A DNA stretch of 64,000 nucleotides from Agelaius tricolor. Lineage: Eukaryota > Chordata > Aves > Passeriformes > Icteridae. The position numbers and the translations under genes are program-made. The stretch spans positions 81,136,881 through 81,200,880 of the forward strand of contig JALJCS010000001.1 in assembly GCA_023055355.1 (NCBI GenBank). Reading direction: 5' to 3'. The notes beneath the pieces were generated by a model. That model was not told where the DNA came from and did not search any database. It saw only the letters and a program-made list of their open reading frames with translations. Shown piece after piece: positions 45,189 through 56,292 of the stretch (the stretch's first letter is position 1; each line of letters begins with the position of its first letter).

Positions 45189-47865
45189 ATGACAATGCAT
45201 AACAGAAAGAATGAATGGAAATAAAATAAGACAGATGGTGAATGAAAAGAAACATGCATAAGTGTTTGAAATAAATATATGCACTGGGCAAGAATGAAAC
45301 TGGTAATTGAAACCTTTGCTCACTTTAAAACACAATTAAGTGTATTTGCTTGCAGTGCATTTTGAGTAACAGGCTACTGAAAGAGATAATATGGCCTATG
45401 AGAGAAAGTGAATGCATTTTCTGAGGGTGTTGCTAAAAGCTATATTTTTGCCTCCATTTTCAGGAAAGAATAAGGGAACAGATGGCAGAAATTTCCCAAG
45501 GGAGAAAAGAGAATTACTGGAGAAGATCAGGATCAGACCTGCACAGGTGATCATGAAATCGAAATGCCTGGAAACTCAATTTCTCAAGGTCGATATAACC
45601 CATGCCTAGGTAACCAGTTTCTCTGAATTCTGAGGCAATTGGGAAAACATGAGAAAACTGGGAGGTGCTGGAGGACTAGCAAGAGTGTGAAATGTCAGTG
45701 ATGACCTAGAGAGAATCCAAGTAGATCAGAGTCTTGTCAGCTGGGTGGTTTCTATTGAATTTCTGTTTCTGCATCACACTCATAGCTGGAGTATCTGAGC
45801 ACCTTCAGTAAAAACAGCCATAGTGTCTTTGCTCTCTCAGCTTCTCCTCCCAGGAGAGCCAGTGTTTCTTGGAGGGCTTGTTTTAGTAGAATCTTTGTGT
45901 TGTTATTAGTGTGTGTGTTGTAGAATATTTGTTGCAACAGGATGAACTGAGAGAGGTGTCTTGTGCCTGAAGTGGAAAATAGCAGGTTAGGGGGGAGACT
46001 GCATTTCTCAGTAGCAGCTGCTCCTGGACTAGGCCTAGTTAGGCTAGAATTGCTGGAGATTTAACAAAATAAGGACAGGAATTCCTCCTCCCTTGCATAG
46101 CTGTTGATGTTATGTCTAGCTGATTTGTGCCTGCTTTCTCTCCTCTTTGGTGATAAAAGACTGTTTTCAAACATGACCATCCGACTCCAGCTGCACAGAC
46201 CAATGCAGTTTTGTTCCAGTCCCACTCTAACAACCAGATTTTGTGAGATGTCCTGTTCCTAATTCCAAGGGAGCTAAATGCCCAAACATCTCTAAAATCT
46301 GTGTTGACTTTATTTCCATGTTTGTCCAGCGTATCTCTTTGCTTTTGCATCATTCAGGTAAATACTGTAGTATGAGAAAAGGAAATATCCACGTGGAGGA
46401 GGCTGGAAAACCTGAAGAGGAGTACAGTGAGAGAGCTTAAATAGTGGGATTTGATTATCCACAGTCAGCATGATTGCCTGAGAAATACTGTCTCTACCAA
46501 AGAGACTTTTTTTTTGTTTTGACTTCTCAGAGGAAATGGACTTTTGGTGGATTGATATTGGGCTTAAAATTAAATTTACAAATCTTATGGAGTAAGTGGA
46601 TATTATAAATGTGACACAGGATGATCAAGCTTATTCGGTGTTGAGAAGCAAGTTTCTAGTTTTAGGGAGCCTCTTCCAGACCAGCATCCAGAGTGTTATG
46701 TTCAGAACAGTTCCTTTTCCTCTCATCTTAGTGGGTGTCTTAGAGACTTGCCAAGGAAGGCTTGAGCTCCAGGAGTTGCTCAGAAAGTGCTTAATTTCCC
46801 ATCTTGTGGGTGATGACTCTTCCTATTTTATCAAATCCTTTTTTCTGGTCACTACTGAACCAATGCCGGGCTTGACAATCATTGTTCTGGATCCTGGTTG
46901 CACCACTCTGGAAGAGTTCATGGCAAAGTAAGGACAATTTTGGGACAACTAAGAAAAATATGATATTTTGAGCTGGAACTAACAAGTTACTAGCACTGAC
47001 CAATGAAGTGTGTTAGAGACATGAAGACATTCCTAGATTTCATATAGCTTCACTACTGTTTCTCATAAATAGTGATTTTCTTTAACAAAGAGCATTTTTT
47101 CTGGCAGTAAGCAGCCACTTGGATTTTCTGCTGTCCCTTACTCTTACATTGTTTCTAAGTCTAACTTGTAAATATTTGGGATATAATATACAGCATGTTA
47201 CTATCATTTAAGAGGTGCAAGTACGGATGCAGAAAGTCACTTGCCCTGCAAATATGCCTGCAATAAATACCTTGCTGGGGGAAAGAATAGATGGAGAAGA
47301 GGTCATGCATGGCTGATGCTGACTGAAGCTAAGTGTGTGCCTGGTACAGTAAAGATATTGTTCAGTACTTATCTTCCTTGTGAAAATATTGCTGTTGTAA
47401 TAGTACCAACATATCCATGTATGTTACTTGTCTCTCATTCCAGCACCAGCTGGACTGGTTTGTTCTACCCTGTCACATGTTCTAAGTCATCCACCTGTAT
47501 TCTGCACAGGTGTCAGCCCTCGCTGTGATCACACTGCTGATGCTTCTGACCCGATCTGCGTGCATTTCGCTAATATACCTCACTAGACAGTGCTTCTGGA
47601 GGAAGCTTTGCCTAAAGGCACTCCCACACTCATGGCTAGGCGGGGGAATCGGGCCCAGCTGTGAGCAGGGTGACAGGGAAGGCTCACAAGCCTGGGAGTG
47701 GCCCTTGCAAGTGTTGCCTTGCACTTGAGAAGCTCCTTCCTGCCACCACATTGCTCACCACGCTTAGTGGTTTAGTGCCACCATTTGCACAGGCCTCCCC
47801 CTTCCCGGCAGCATGGGGTGGTAAATTTGTGCTCACACAGCGTCTCAGTCCAGATGAGAGGTGCA
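45189..47865. other. Unique sequence with weak exon-like blocks
   Basis: At 45464-45546 (plus), an acceptor 'ttgcctccattttcag' and a CAG|GTGATC donor bracket 83 nt that are open in two frames. At 46596-46931 (plus), a 111-codon frame has no recognisable domain. Neither is strong enough to call a gene. Confidence 0.4.
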
Positions 47866-48080
47866 GCTCGCTGGTAGGATGCAGGTGGTTGGAGTGGGAG
47901 TGTGCAGCGCTCGCAGTCGCGCTGGGTGACACTAACCAAGGCGGCTTCCTCCTCCCACGCACCGGGCCCAGCGCGGTGCGCTCTTCCTGTTCTCGCCTGC
48001 TGACAAGATGTGCAGCGGGCTCTCGGTCGGAGTGGGTGGGATGAGGTCACGTCCTCTGCACCGTGTCAGAATGGGAGTGA
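47866..48080. promoter_or_regulatory. CpG islet, candidate promoter
   Basis: Nearly twenty CpGs occur in about 200 bp (densest at 47905-48040), flanked by CpG-poor AT-rich DNA. The core holds runs such as gcgctcgcagtcgcgc. Open frames of 81-127 codons in several phases on both strands reflect the GC content, not a gene. Strand is uncertain: the plus strand has GAG|GTCACG after an ATG at 48008, and the minus strand has TTG|GTTAGT at about 47935. This is the richest CpG patch in the window and the best promoter candidate. Confidence 0.4.
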
Positions 48081-50790
48081 TGAGCATCTCCCACCTCAGC
48101 ACACGAGGAGTCAGCTTCCAGAGAGGTTGGTGGCGCTGGCAGTTCCTGGTGTGCTGTCATACTGATCAAAGTTATATGTTGGCCTACACCAGCAGCAAAT
48201 TTGTCCCTGGGGCTTTTATCCTTCAGTTGTTAAAGCCATACTCTTGTGAATGATCAGTGTGGAGTGGACTATAAAGAAGAAAACTAATTCTATCTAAGTT
48301 CAATGTTCAGTATTCTGTGTACTTTAACATCAGCTGTATATAAAATGGTCAACCTCTTTCCCGTCCCATGGCAGGACTTCAGTTTCTTCTTGAGTAGATA
48401 TGGTGTCTGGCTTAATTTGGGCTGAGGCTGGGTGAGTAGACCTGGTTATTGTATTTACTTGTGTGGTAATTGGGATCGATACACACTGAAATTTCAACAG
48501 GAGACAAATTAAGTAAAATTCTACTGCAGTCCAAGATGCTTCTTTTCTATGCTGCCCAGAACAGTGGTTCATCACTGGGACTCCTCAGACTACTGGTCAT
48601 AAAAGTAATAAAGCTACAGCTGGTAATTAGTGAGGGTGTGTTGTTTGAATTGAAGTTTACAAGAAAAGGTCCTTGCCACAACACCACGTCTTGCCTACCC
48701 TTTCAAGGAAATTTTAAACACTTTTTCTTTTTTTTTTCCCTCTTAAGTCTCTGTCCTTTTTATACCTGCATCATTGTGTATGATGAGCATCAAGTGTGCA
48801 ACTCCTTCCAAGCTGCAGACTTCTACTATGGATAGTGTACCAGAAGGGATAATAAATAGAAACTGATTTTTTTTTTTTTTTGGGGGGGAAGCAATTTGCA
48901 CGTTATGCTTCTGGATCCTAAAGAAAAGGAAGCGTACTTGATGTTAAAATTGGCTTCATGGCTCCAGTTTTCTCAGCTCTGCACCACCTGCCTCTAATCA
49001 AACTGTCCAATTACAGGAAACAATTGTTTTCTTGCTTTCTGTTAAGTGCAGGAATTCATTCGCTAAAGGACTTTTTACCAAATGTTGCTTTTAACAAAAC
49101 CAATTTCATAATTTGTTTGGAAATAATGTGCTGTTTATGTCCAGTATGCATGTTGGGATTCAAACATATGGTCACCAGGATCCTCAGAAGGTCATTTACA
49201 AAATTGTAATATTTATCTTAACTGATTGCAGGGTTTGGAAATCTCTATTGTATTGGGAGAAACTCAGTGGACATTAATAGTTTCACGATTGTTGTGGTAA
49301 GCTGAGAATCAGGCCCTGACCTATAATTATCACTTACACGAAGAGCACTGATAACACAGAAGGGAAATTGGTCTCCCTAGATATGCTTCCTTAATGTGAG
49401 ACAATGACTTCAGGCTGTTTCTGAGCTGCAAATCTCCCAGGTGAAATCTTGCTGAAGCAGAATAGAGTAGAATAAAAACCAGAGTAAGAGGATCTAGCTT
49501 TGGTTAACAATGCTTTCCTTGCAGAACTCCATCTCAAACCGAACTATACCCCTAACATGCTCAGTTAGCCCTACACAATTACATGAGATCACATGGAGAA
49601 AGTAAATACACAACATCCACTCTCATTTTAGCTATGATGTTTACATGTCTTCACTGAACAACTGTTTTTTATCTGCAAGGAAACAGACTGATAACGAAAA
49701 TATTAACAATATACTCTACAATTTAGGAGCTTACTAATTATACTATAAATATTTGCCTCACAAACTTCATATGAAACAAAATGGACTAAATAAGAGTGTA
49801 AAGATCTTAGGTATGAGGCCTGTATAAAAAGACATATAGTACACTGTAAAATTTCCTTGAGAAGCATAAGGCAATTACTGGAAACTACTGAACAGAGGAA
49901 ACATGAGGAGCTACTATTCACTGTCTCATAGCAAGAGAAGTGAGGGTTATTCTATAACATTGACAGTCAACAAATGCAAAACAGATAAATGAGTGACTCA
50001 TTGGCATTAACCAGTAAGCCTCCAGCATGTGGAATTAATTTCCATAGGAAATCTATATTAAACTGCAGCACAATTGGCAGCATTGCTACAGCCATGTTGA
50101 GAGGAGTGATGTACTAAAAACTACTTTTTGTTTCCAAAATGTATTTAATATGTGTCTGTGTACTGACATACAACTTGCAGTTATGCTAACTGGATCAATA
50201 GACTGCTGTATCCTCTGTTAGTTGAATCATTGAGAAGGTATTTGGTATACACCGGGAAAAGATTTGGAAATTTGATACAATGCCCTACATGAAAATTTAT
50301 TTTTGTCCTTATAACTGTACTTGTCTATGCCTTTTTTTTTCCTCTCCTGTATTTTCCATTTTTTTACCTTTTAAATCAGGATCAAGAAGAGAACAATGCT
50401 GGAGATTTTCATGTTGGCTGGCTTGTACTGTTTAGCAACTTTTTGTTTGTGTACTGAAGGAAGGGTTAAGGGATATATTACTTTATTCCTGTTATTTCCA
50501 AGATTGCTTTAGTTGCACTTGGCTGGTTGATCTTGCTGCATTTATGTGGATAGTGGAGTGGTATATAAGAAAAGAAAAAAAATGGTAACTGTAGAACAAA
50601 TCTCCATTGATTTGAAAGGAGAATAAAAGAGAAGGGTAACCTAACACAAAGCAAATGTAGCTTGCAGTACAGTAAAAGCCAGACAAAATCTGAAATGCTG
50701 CATAAATAGGGAGATAGCATGTTTACCAATTGTTATTCCTATAACATAGGTCATTGTTTTGTTTTATTTTGCAACCTGTAATATATTACA
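48081..50790. other. Unique AT-rich sequence
   Basis: Contains T-rich tracts at 48720-48740 and a T15-G7 junction at 48867-48888. No gene or repeat family was recognised. Confidence 0.45.
48867..48888. repeat. Poly-T / poly-G junction
   Basis: Fifteen T bases run directly into seven G bases. It is low-complexity sequence that is prone to sequencing error. Confidence 0.85.
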
Positions 50791-52789
50791 GTGCCCATCA
50801 ACATAGTAACATCCATTCTTCATATGATAGATGCATATATATATTTTATGTTAGCCAAACAGGATGAACAAGTACAGCCTGACCAAGCTAGTACCCTGAC
50901 TGACAAGTGCTCAGGTCTAGTGGAAAATAGGTATGGAGAGATGCAATTCCCAGGACTCTTAACACTGCAGTTTGTGCCTTGATCTGTTTTTAAGAGGAGA
51001 TACCAGGTTTTGTCCTAAATCTTGGGCAATGCAGAGAAGAGGGTTTGAAGAACACAGAAGGTTCAAGGAATTGGATTGTTGCCTAAATATTCTTTATATG
51101 CCCCAAAATGAATATAGATATGTATGTTCTGTATGATCCAGGTAAGTAGGTCTGTATGGAGTTTTGATAGCCATAAGAAGCTGGAGTGGTGGATATGAAG
51201 GTATTGGGAAAGAGTAAGGTTAGTAGGTTGGAATGCAAGGATGTGGGGTATGGGTATAGAAGATATCCTCACACAGACAGTGGAAATTCTGAGAATTACC
51301 AGGAAAAAAAAGTGTACAGTGATAATTCCATCATTATAATACCTTGTCCCTTGTTATAAGTTAACCCTGTTTCTCCTGCTGAAACAGGGAAAAGTTGTCC
51401 TCAAATTTCCATGTTTCCTTTTATATATTGCACTTCAGTTGTTGTCCACTGTTGGTTTCTTGCTTGAAATGTGGTCATCCTGCCAGGTGTATGTGTGCAC
51501 AAGTCTGCATGCACAGAGGGACACTGCCAGCCCAGCCCTGCCCTGGTGACCTGATGATCTCTGTGTGTTTGAGTGTATAGTCAAGATCAGAAAACAAAAA
51601 AGAAATAGTATACTTAAAGAAAGAAGGAGGGATAAAAGCAGAATTTTAAAGCACTGGAGATTCTGCAGGTCCCATGGTGATACTGCCCACCTGGAAACAT
51701 GTGCTGCAAATCCTGTGTGTCTGCTGGCCATCAGCCCTTCCCTTGTCACGGTGGGCAGTGGGCAATGTGCAAGTTGAGACAGAGAACAGTGATAGCCTCA
51801 GACTGCTGTCAGGACTCCCTGAAGAGGAAGGAAAACTCTTCACATCAGAAAAAGCTTTTCTCTAGGATTTCTGCTATTGACCAGTTGTTTCAGGTCCTGG
51901 TCCATAAACCCTCCAGTGTGCTGCACTGAAAGGATCTAACATACACAAGTCTGCCTAGGCAGAAGGAATGTACATATTATGATGGTTTCACAGCAGCTCA
52001 CTCTGGGATTGTCCCTGGGTAGTAAATTTTTTGATTGGAAGACAAAGGCATACATGAATCACCCAGATACCATCTTTGCTTCCTGCCCTTCACACCCTGT
52101 CTTACTGTGTATTTCCCACATTTGTCACTAACCATAATCATATTTTGGTGTTGGTCTTGCAATTCATTTAGCCCTATGCATTTTAAATATGCTTGTCTAA
52201 CTCTCCATATAGGAAGAAAATTGTTAAAAAGGAAAGACTTCTAATATATATGTATCACATTATTTAGTTATATTAGAATGTCCAGCATCCTGCAAAAATG
52301 GCCCAGATTCCAGCAAGTCCAACAGCCAACAGGTGCCCCCAGATGGCTTCAGAAAAAGATGCAAGAAACATGACCTTTGAGGCAGTGCAGAGCATGGGCT
52401 GGGTTATCACTATGTTACCAAAGTTTGGCTGTGTGACTTTAGTGGGTAATGGCCATGCTGCCAATTACACCACCTGGGAAGAGGCTGTTAAAGAAACCAG
52501 AGAGCCTCCTTTGGAACTAAAGGCAAGAACAATTGGCCAGCCATCCCTGTAGCAATTCCTTTGTGGGTCAGGATGTTATTTGGGTTTGTATTTAACTGCA
52601 TTGGTTAAAAATGCAATGAACAAATTTAGCTTTTTTATTCTGGACACTGTGCAAGCAGTTTCTAGAAAGAGACAGAGCCTGCAAGATTACGATAGTGCTC
52701 ACGTGGCTTTTTGAGTGGGCAGCTGAAACATTTTAAGTCACCAAAAATAATAGTAGGGGACATATGATAGCTTTTTGTTATGTTTTCTA
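50791..52789. other. Unique sequence with unassigned open frame
   Basis: The plus frame at 52298-52552 (84 codons) is mildly protein-like, and its minus-strand counterpart (52273-52464) looks hydrophobic, but neither has splice sites or motifs. A GATCCAG|GTAAGTAGG donor lies at about 51142 (plus) without a clear acceptor. Confidence 0.4.
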
Positions 52790-52985
52790 TTCCATAGGAC
52801 TGTCTTTAGATAGTTATTCATGCTGAAATTCATTACTTTCACAACTCAAATACATTTTATGACTATCTAACAGCTTGTCTGCATATTGGAACACAACCTT
52901 ACAAATATCAGCACACAAGCATTTGCAAAATTAATTTAATTAGTATTCTATCAGCTCTGGAGCTTAACTGCTGTGAATAGGTGTT
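52790..52985. promoter_or_regulatory. Possible conserved non-coding element
   Basis: Complex AT-rich sequence with 'ttcatgctgaaattca', 'tttgcaaaattaatttaattagt' type cores and an 'acagcttgtctgcat' block. It lies directly upstream of a full-length SINE. Enhancer-like character is inferred from composition only. Confidence 0.2.
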
Positions 52986-52990
52986 GCACA

Positions 52991-53210
52991 GGCAGTATAG
53001 TTTAATGGTTACTGAAGTATTTTAACTCAGGACTCCATAACATACTTCTTCAGCCTGTATGCTTGTGGAAAGAGGGTCACAAAATCTTTCAAGCTGCCCA
53101 GCTGTTAAATGGTATGCTTATATTTAGGTAGCTTAGCTAAAATTGGTAGGATGCATTGAAGTATTTGGATGAAAGCTGCTCTACAGTGTAAGGATAAAGT
53201 ATTATTATTA
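52991..53210 (+). repeat. Full-length tRNA-derived CORE-SINE / MIR-like element
   Basis: The element starts with a tRNA-like head, 'ggcagtatagtttaatggtta' (A-box region of pol III SINEs). It continues through an 'actcaggactccata' block and the core, and ends with 'tgaagtatttggatgaaagctgctcta' plus an ATT-repeat tail (53200-53210), as in LINE-mobilised CORE-SINEs. It is well preserved from head to tail at about 220 bp, though many positions differ from the family pattern as I recall it. Confidence 0.65.
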
Positions 53211-54767
53211 GAAACATTATTACATTATCAGCAGTGTGACTTACAATGAAAACTCAGGAACTTCTGCCTTTAGGAGATGTGGTTTTTTTCTTTAACAGAA
53301 GTATTCAAGAAATATAAAACAGACGAAATAAGGACATAAGTGTAAAACAATTAACAGCGATGTTAACTTTATTAAAAAGCTTCATTGTGGTATCAGGCAG
53401 GAAGTGAAACTGCTTTCAAACTGCAAATATTTCTCAATCATTTCATGCACCAGCAATCTTTGTAATAGGTTTTCTGTTGTTTTTTGCAAAATGTTCAGAT
53501 GAGCAGATAAAAGTTCAGACTCAAGGGGAAAGGCAGTCATTTTTCTAGGATTTCACTAGCCATGTATTTCACTTTGTGATTCAAAGTGACCTTAGAGTCT
53601 GTCTCAAAGAGCAGATGTGCATGCTGAAGGTTTGAACCCTAACTATTTTTATAGGGTCATTCCTTTTTATAAACCAGCAGAGCTGTATGCTGGCAGCCCT
53701 CTAACCGGCTTTGGGTGTTGACTCATGCTTGGTGAGAGTTCAGTCAGAGGCAGCTGAAGGAGAAACGGCTCCCAGCTCCCCTCCCTCCCCACCCTGTGCC
53801 TTGCCATGGGCTGGTGGGATGTGATGTGTGCCTGCACCCTGGCCAGGGAGCTGAGGGCCTGCTGTCCTGTCCTCCTGTGGGCTCCTGCTGACTTCAGGCT
53901 GTACTCTGCTGACTCAAGAGGGGATACTTGTTGTGCTAAAGCCTCCCTGGGATGGTGGCTTCCAAAAGAGGGACGGAGGTGACAGCTGCTGAATGCTTCA
54001 TCCATCCCAGTTAAATCTGCCGGCGAATGTGCACCAACACTTTTAGGTTTTGTGCTACTTGGAACTACTTTTCTGCCTCTGAGTATCATGTTATGTTGAT
54101 CCCAGAGGGTCAAGTACAAAAGTATTGAGCACTCAGAGACACTAAATGCCCTTACTGGGTGAATTAATGGGCCTTGAGAATACTTGGCAATGGGACTGCT
54201 CAAAAAAAAAACTTCCATTAAACTCTTGCTTGACAGAAGAACAGTTTTTTCATTAAAAACAGAAAGCTAGAAAACTGAAACTTCAGCTATCATATTCATT
54301 TCTGCACCTGGGTCAGATGCAGAAGGTCGGATGCAGACTAAGTGCTAATTAGGTATCTCTTGACTCAGTAATTCTTGCTAAAAGTGCTGTGTGTGGGGCA
54401 TCTAGAAGAGCAGCAGGTGTTGTGGTAGATTTTACTTGTCTAATCTTGTAGTTTCTAGACACCACGACCCCAATTTTTGCATCTTTTCAACCAGCAATGG
54501 TTTATTCTTGTACAAAAATAGAAATAAAAAGGTAGGGAAAGCACATGCAATTAAAAATTTCCAAGGTAATTTCACTTCACAATGTTCAAAAGTGATCTAG
54601 TTTGAACACTTTTTGTGTTACATTTCAGTCAAATGTTTGTCTAAATTTTGAGAAATCGAAATCTTGGTAAATTGGAAGAAGATGAAGTGTTTTAGAAAAT
54701 CTTTGCAGACTAGTTCTGAGGATGAAAACACCTAAATTTTTGTAAGAAAATATATGTTAGCCATGTC
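53211..54767. other. Unique sequence with GC-richer middle
   Basis: The 53690-54060 part is GC-richer with few CpGs. A minus-strand frame of 183 codons (53667-54218) covers it without recognisable domains, being rich in Ser, Pro and Leu as expected from base composition. A 14-bp tandem duplication ('ggtc-gatgcaga') lies at 54311-54338. Confidence 0.45.
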
Positions 54768-54960
54768 TACCAGGTCTAGATAATGGCCTGGGATTTGGGA
54801 GACCTGGATTCAGTTCTCTGTTCATTGTATGGTTTTCAACATACCACTTAGTTTTCCAGCGCCTCACTTCTGAATCTGTAGAACAGGGGTGCTGTATTTA
54901 CCTTGCAGAGGTGTTGCAGAAATGAGTACTTTGAAGAGTGTGATGTTACTGTGTTATAGG
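54768..54960 (+). repeat. MIR-like SINE
   Basis: The blocks 'gggatttgggagacctggattcag' (5' side), 'cacttagttttccagcgcctca' and 'tctgaatctgtagaacaggggtg', then 'ttaccttgcagaggtgttgcagaaatgagta', follow the MIR order and spacing. It is a decayed copy. Confidence 0.65.
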
Positions 54961-55840
54961 ACAGTGAAAAGTTTGAAGCCTATACTTTTGTAGTTCCCTG
55001 GATTCCTATTCTTAACATTTTGCTTTGCCAAACGGGAAAATCACAATACTCTCCAAAATCATAGTAATCTGCTGTTCCTGCTCTGTTTGCTTGTTCCAAA
55101 GCCTGTAAAGTTTTATTAGAATCTTTGCAGTGACTTCATATACTTTGTGCTGGACTTTAATGACCTCAGGACCCATATGGACCAGTGCATTTATTGTTGT
55201 GTGCTGAACGTCCTCACATTTCAGAGGCTGATCTCAAGGCTGCTGAGAGCTTGCCAAAGTCTTTCATTAGATACTAGATGCTTGTTTGATATTGACACAT
55301 TTCACAAGTGTGACATGAACAGGAAAAAAAGCATTAGTACCTAGAAGAGGTTGCTGCATTTGCTCTGCTTGCTCCTCAAAACTTTTAGGTAGGTAATGAT
55401 AGTAAAGCCTAATGATACTGTGCTGGAGTGCAAACAGGCCCCTCAGTATCACAGGCAATTCATAAAGACACAGAATTAAAACAGCTAAAGGGATGGGATA
55501 GAGCCTCTCCAAGCTTTACAGGGAATGGGTGGCTGCAGGATGTGGTCTGGATGTTCCAGGAGCCTTGATTCATTATCATTAGTGCACTGTTTGTACAGCA
55601 TTTGTAAATGCTGTAGAAAGGTTTATAAACAAGTGTCAGATAACAGAATTACTTGATGAGATCTCTAGTCACACAAACTGCAAATAGATGGGTACTGATG
55701 ATGATGATAAGCTGAATGATTTCTAACACAATTTAAAGGAGATGCAAAGGGATGGTGTGGTTTGCATCTGAATGAGTTCATCTGCTCCAAATGGTTCAGT
55801 TCTCTAATCTGTGTATGGTGGAGCAGGCAGAGTGTTTTAA
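54961..55840. other. Unique AT-rich sequence
   Basis: A (GAT)n run sits at 55696-55710. No gene or repeat family was recognised. Confidence 0.5.
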
Positions 55841-56292
55841 GATCATAAGATCATTCAGGTTAGAAGGGACTTAGAAAGCCTGATGTGAAACCTTTTATTC
55901 AAAATGGGGTCAGCTAAAAGATCAGACCAGGTTGCTCTGGACTTTGTCTGGTCAGGTACTGAAAGCCCCCAGGAATGAAGATTGCAGAACCCCTCTGGAC
56001 ATCCTATTCCCCTGCTTGATTTCAAAGACTTTTATTGTGAAAAAATATTTCCCTCAAATCCAGTCTTAACCCTGCTAGCAACTTATGCTCACTGCCCTCC
56101 CACTATGTACGGCGGTGAAGAACATGCCTCCATCTCCTTGCTGGTTATCCTCATAAGCCCTGGGGGGCTGCTGTTTTCTAAAGCCATCTCTCCAAGCTGG
56201 ACAAGCCCACCTCCCTCAGCCCCTGCACATTGGGCAAGTGCTCCAGTGCTGGTGGGCTTCTGCTGAGCTCACTCTGGTTTATTGATAAGCTG
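55841..56292 (-). mobile_element. CR1 LINE 3' fragment, older copy, minus strand
   Basis: The minus-strand 3' end shows two diverged octamer-tail units at 55841-55855, next to the conserved 'ggttagaagggac' block at 55858-55870. It continues through the 'gaccaggttgctct' and 'ccctcaaatccagtcttaaccctgc' segments to 'gcttctgctgagctcactctggttta' near 56260-56285. These are CR1 3'-UTR and pol C-terminal positions in order. It is more diverged than the copy at 21.5 kb, with no usable frame. Confidence 0.8.

Noticed and set aside
45464..45546. 83-nt block with acceptor and CAG|GTGATC donor
   Set aside because: Open in two frames, a weak donor, and no coding composition signal strong enough to list as an exon.
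46596..46931. Plus-strand frame of 111 codons with hydrophobic segments
   Set aside because: No recognisable family, no acceptor or donor at useful places, and length within chance expectation.
52298..52552. Plus-strand frame of 84 codons that looked protein-like
   Set aside because: The opposite strand is also open, there are no splice sites, and no family was recognised.
53667..54218. Minus-strand frame of 183 codons
   Set aside because: Ser/Pro/Leu-rich with no motif or splice signals. The local GC rise explains the low stop density.
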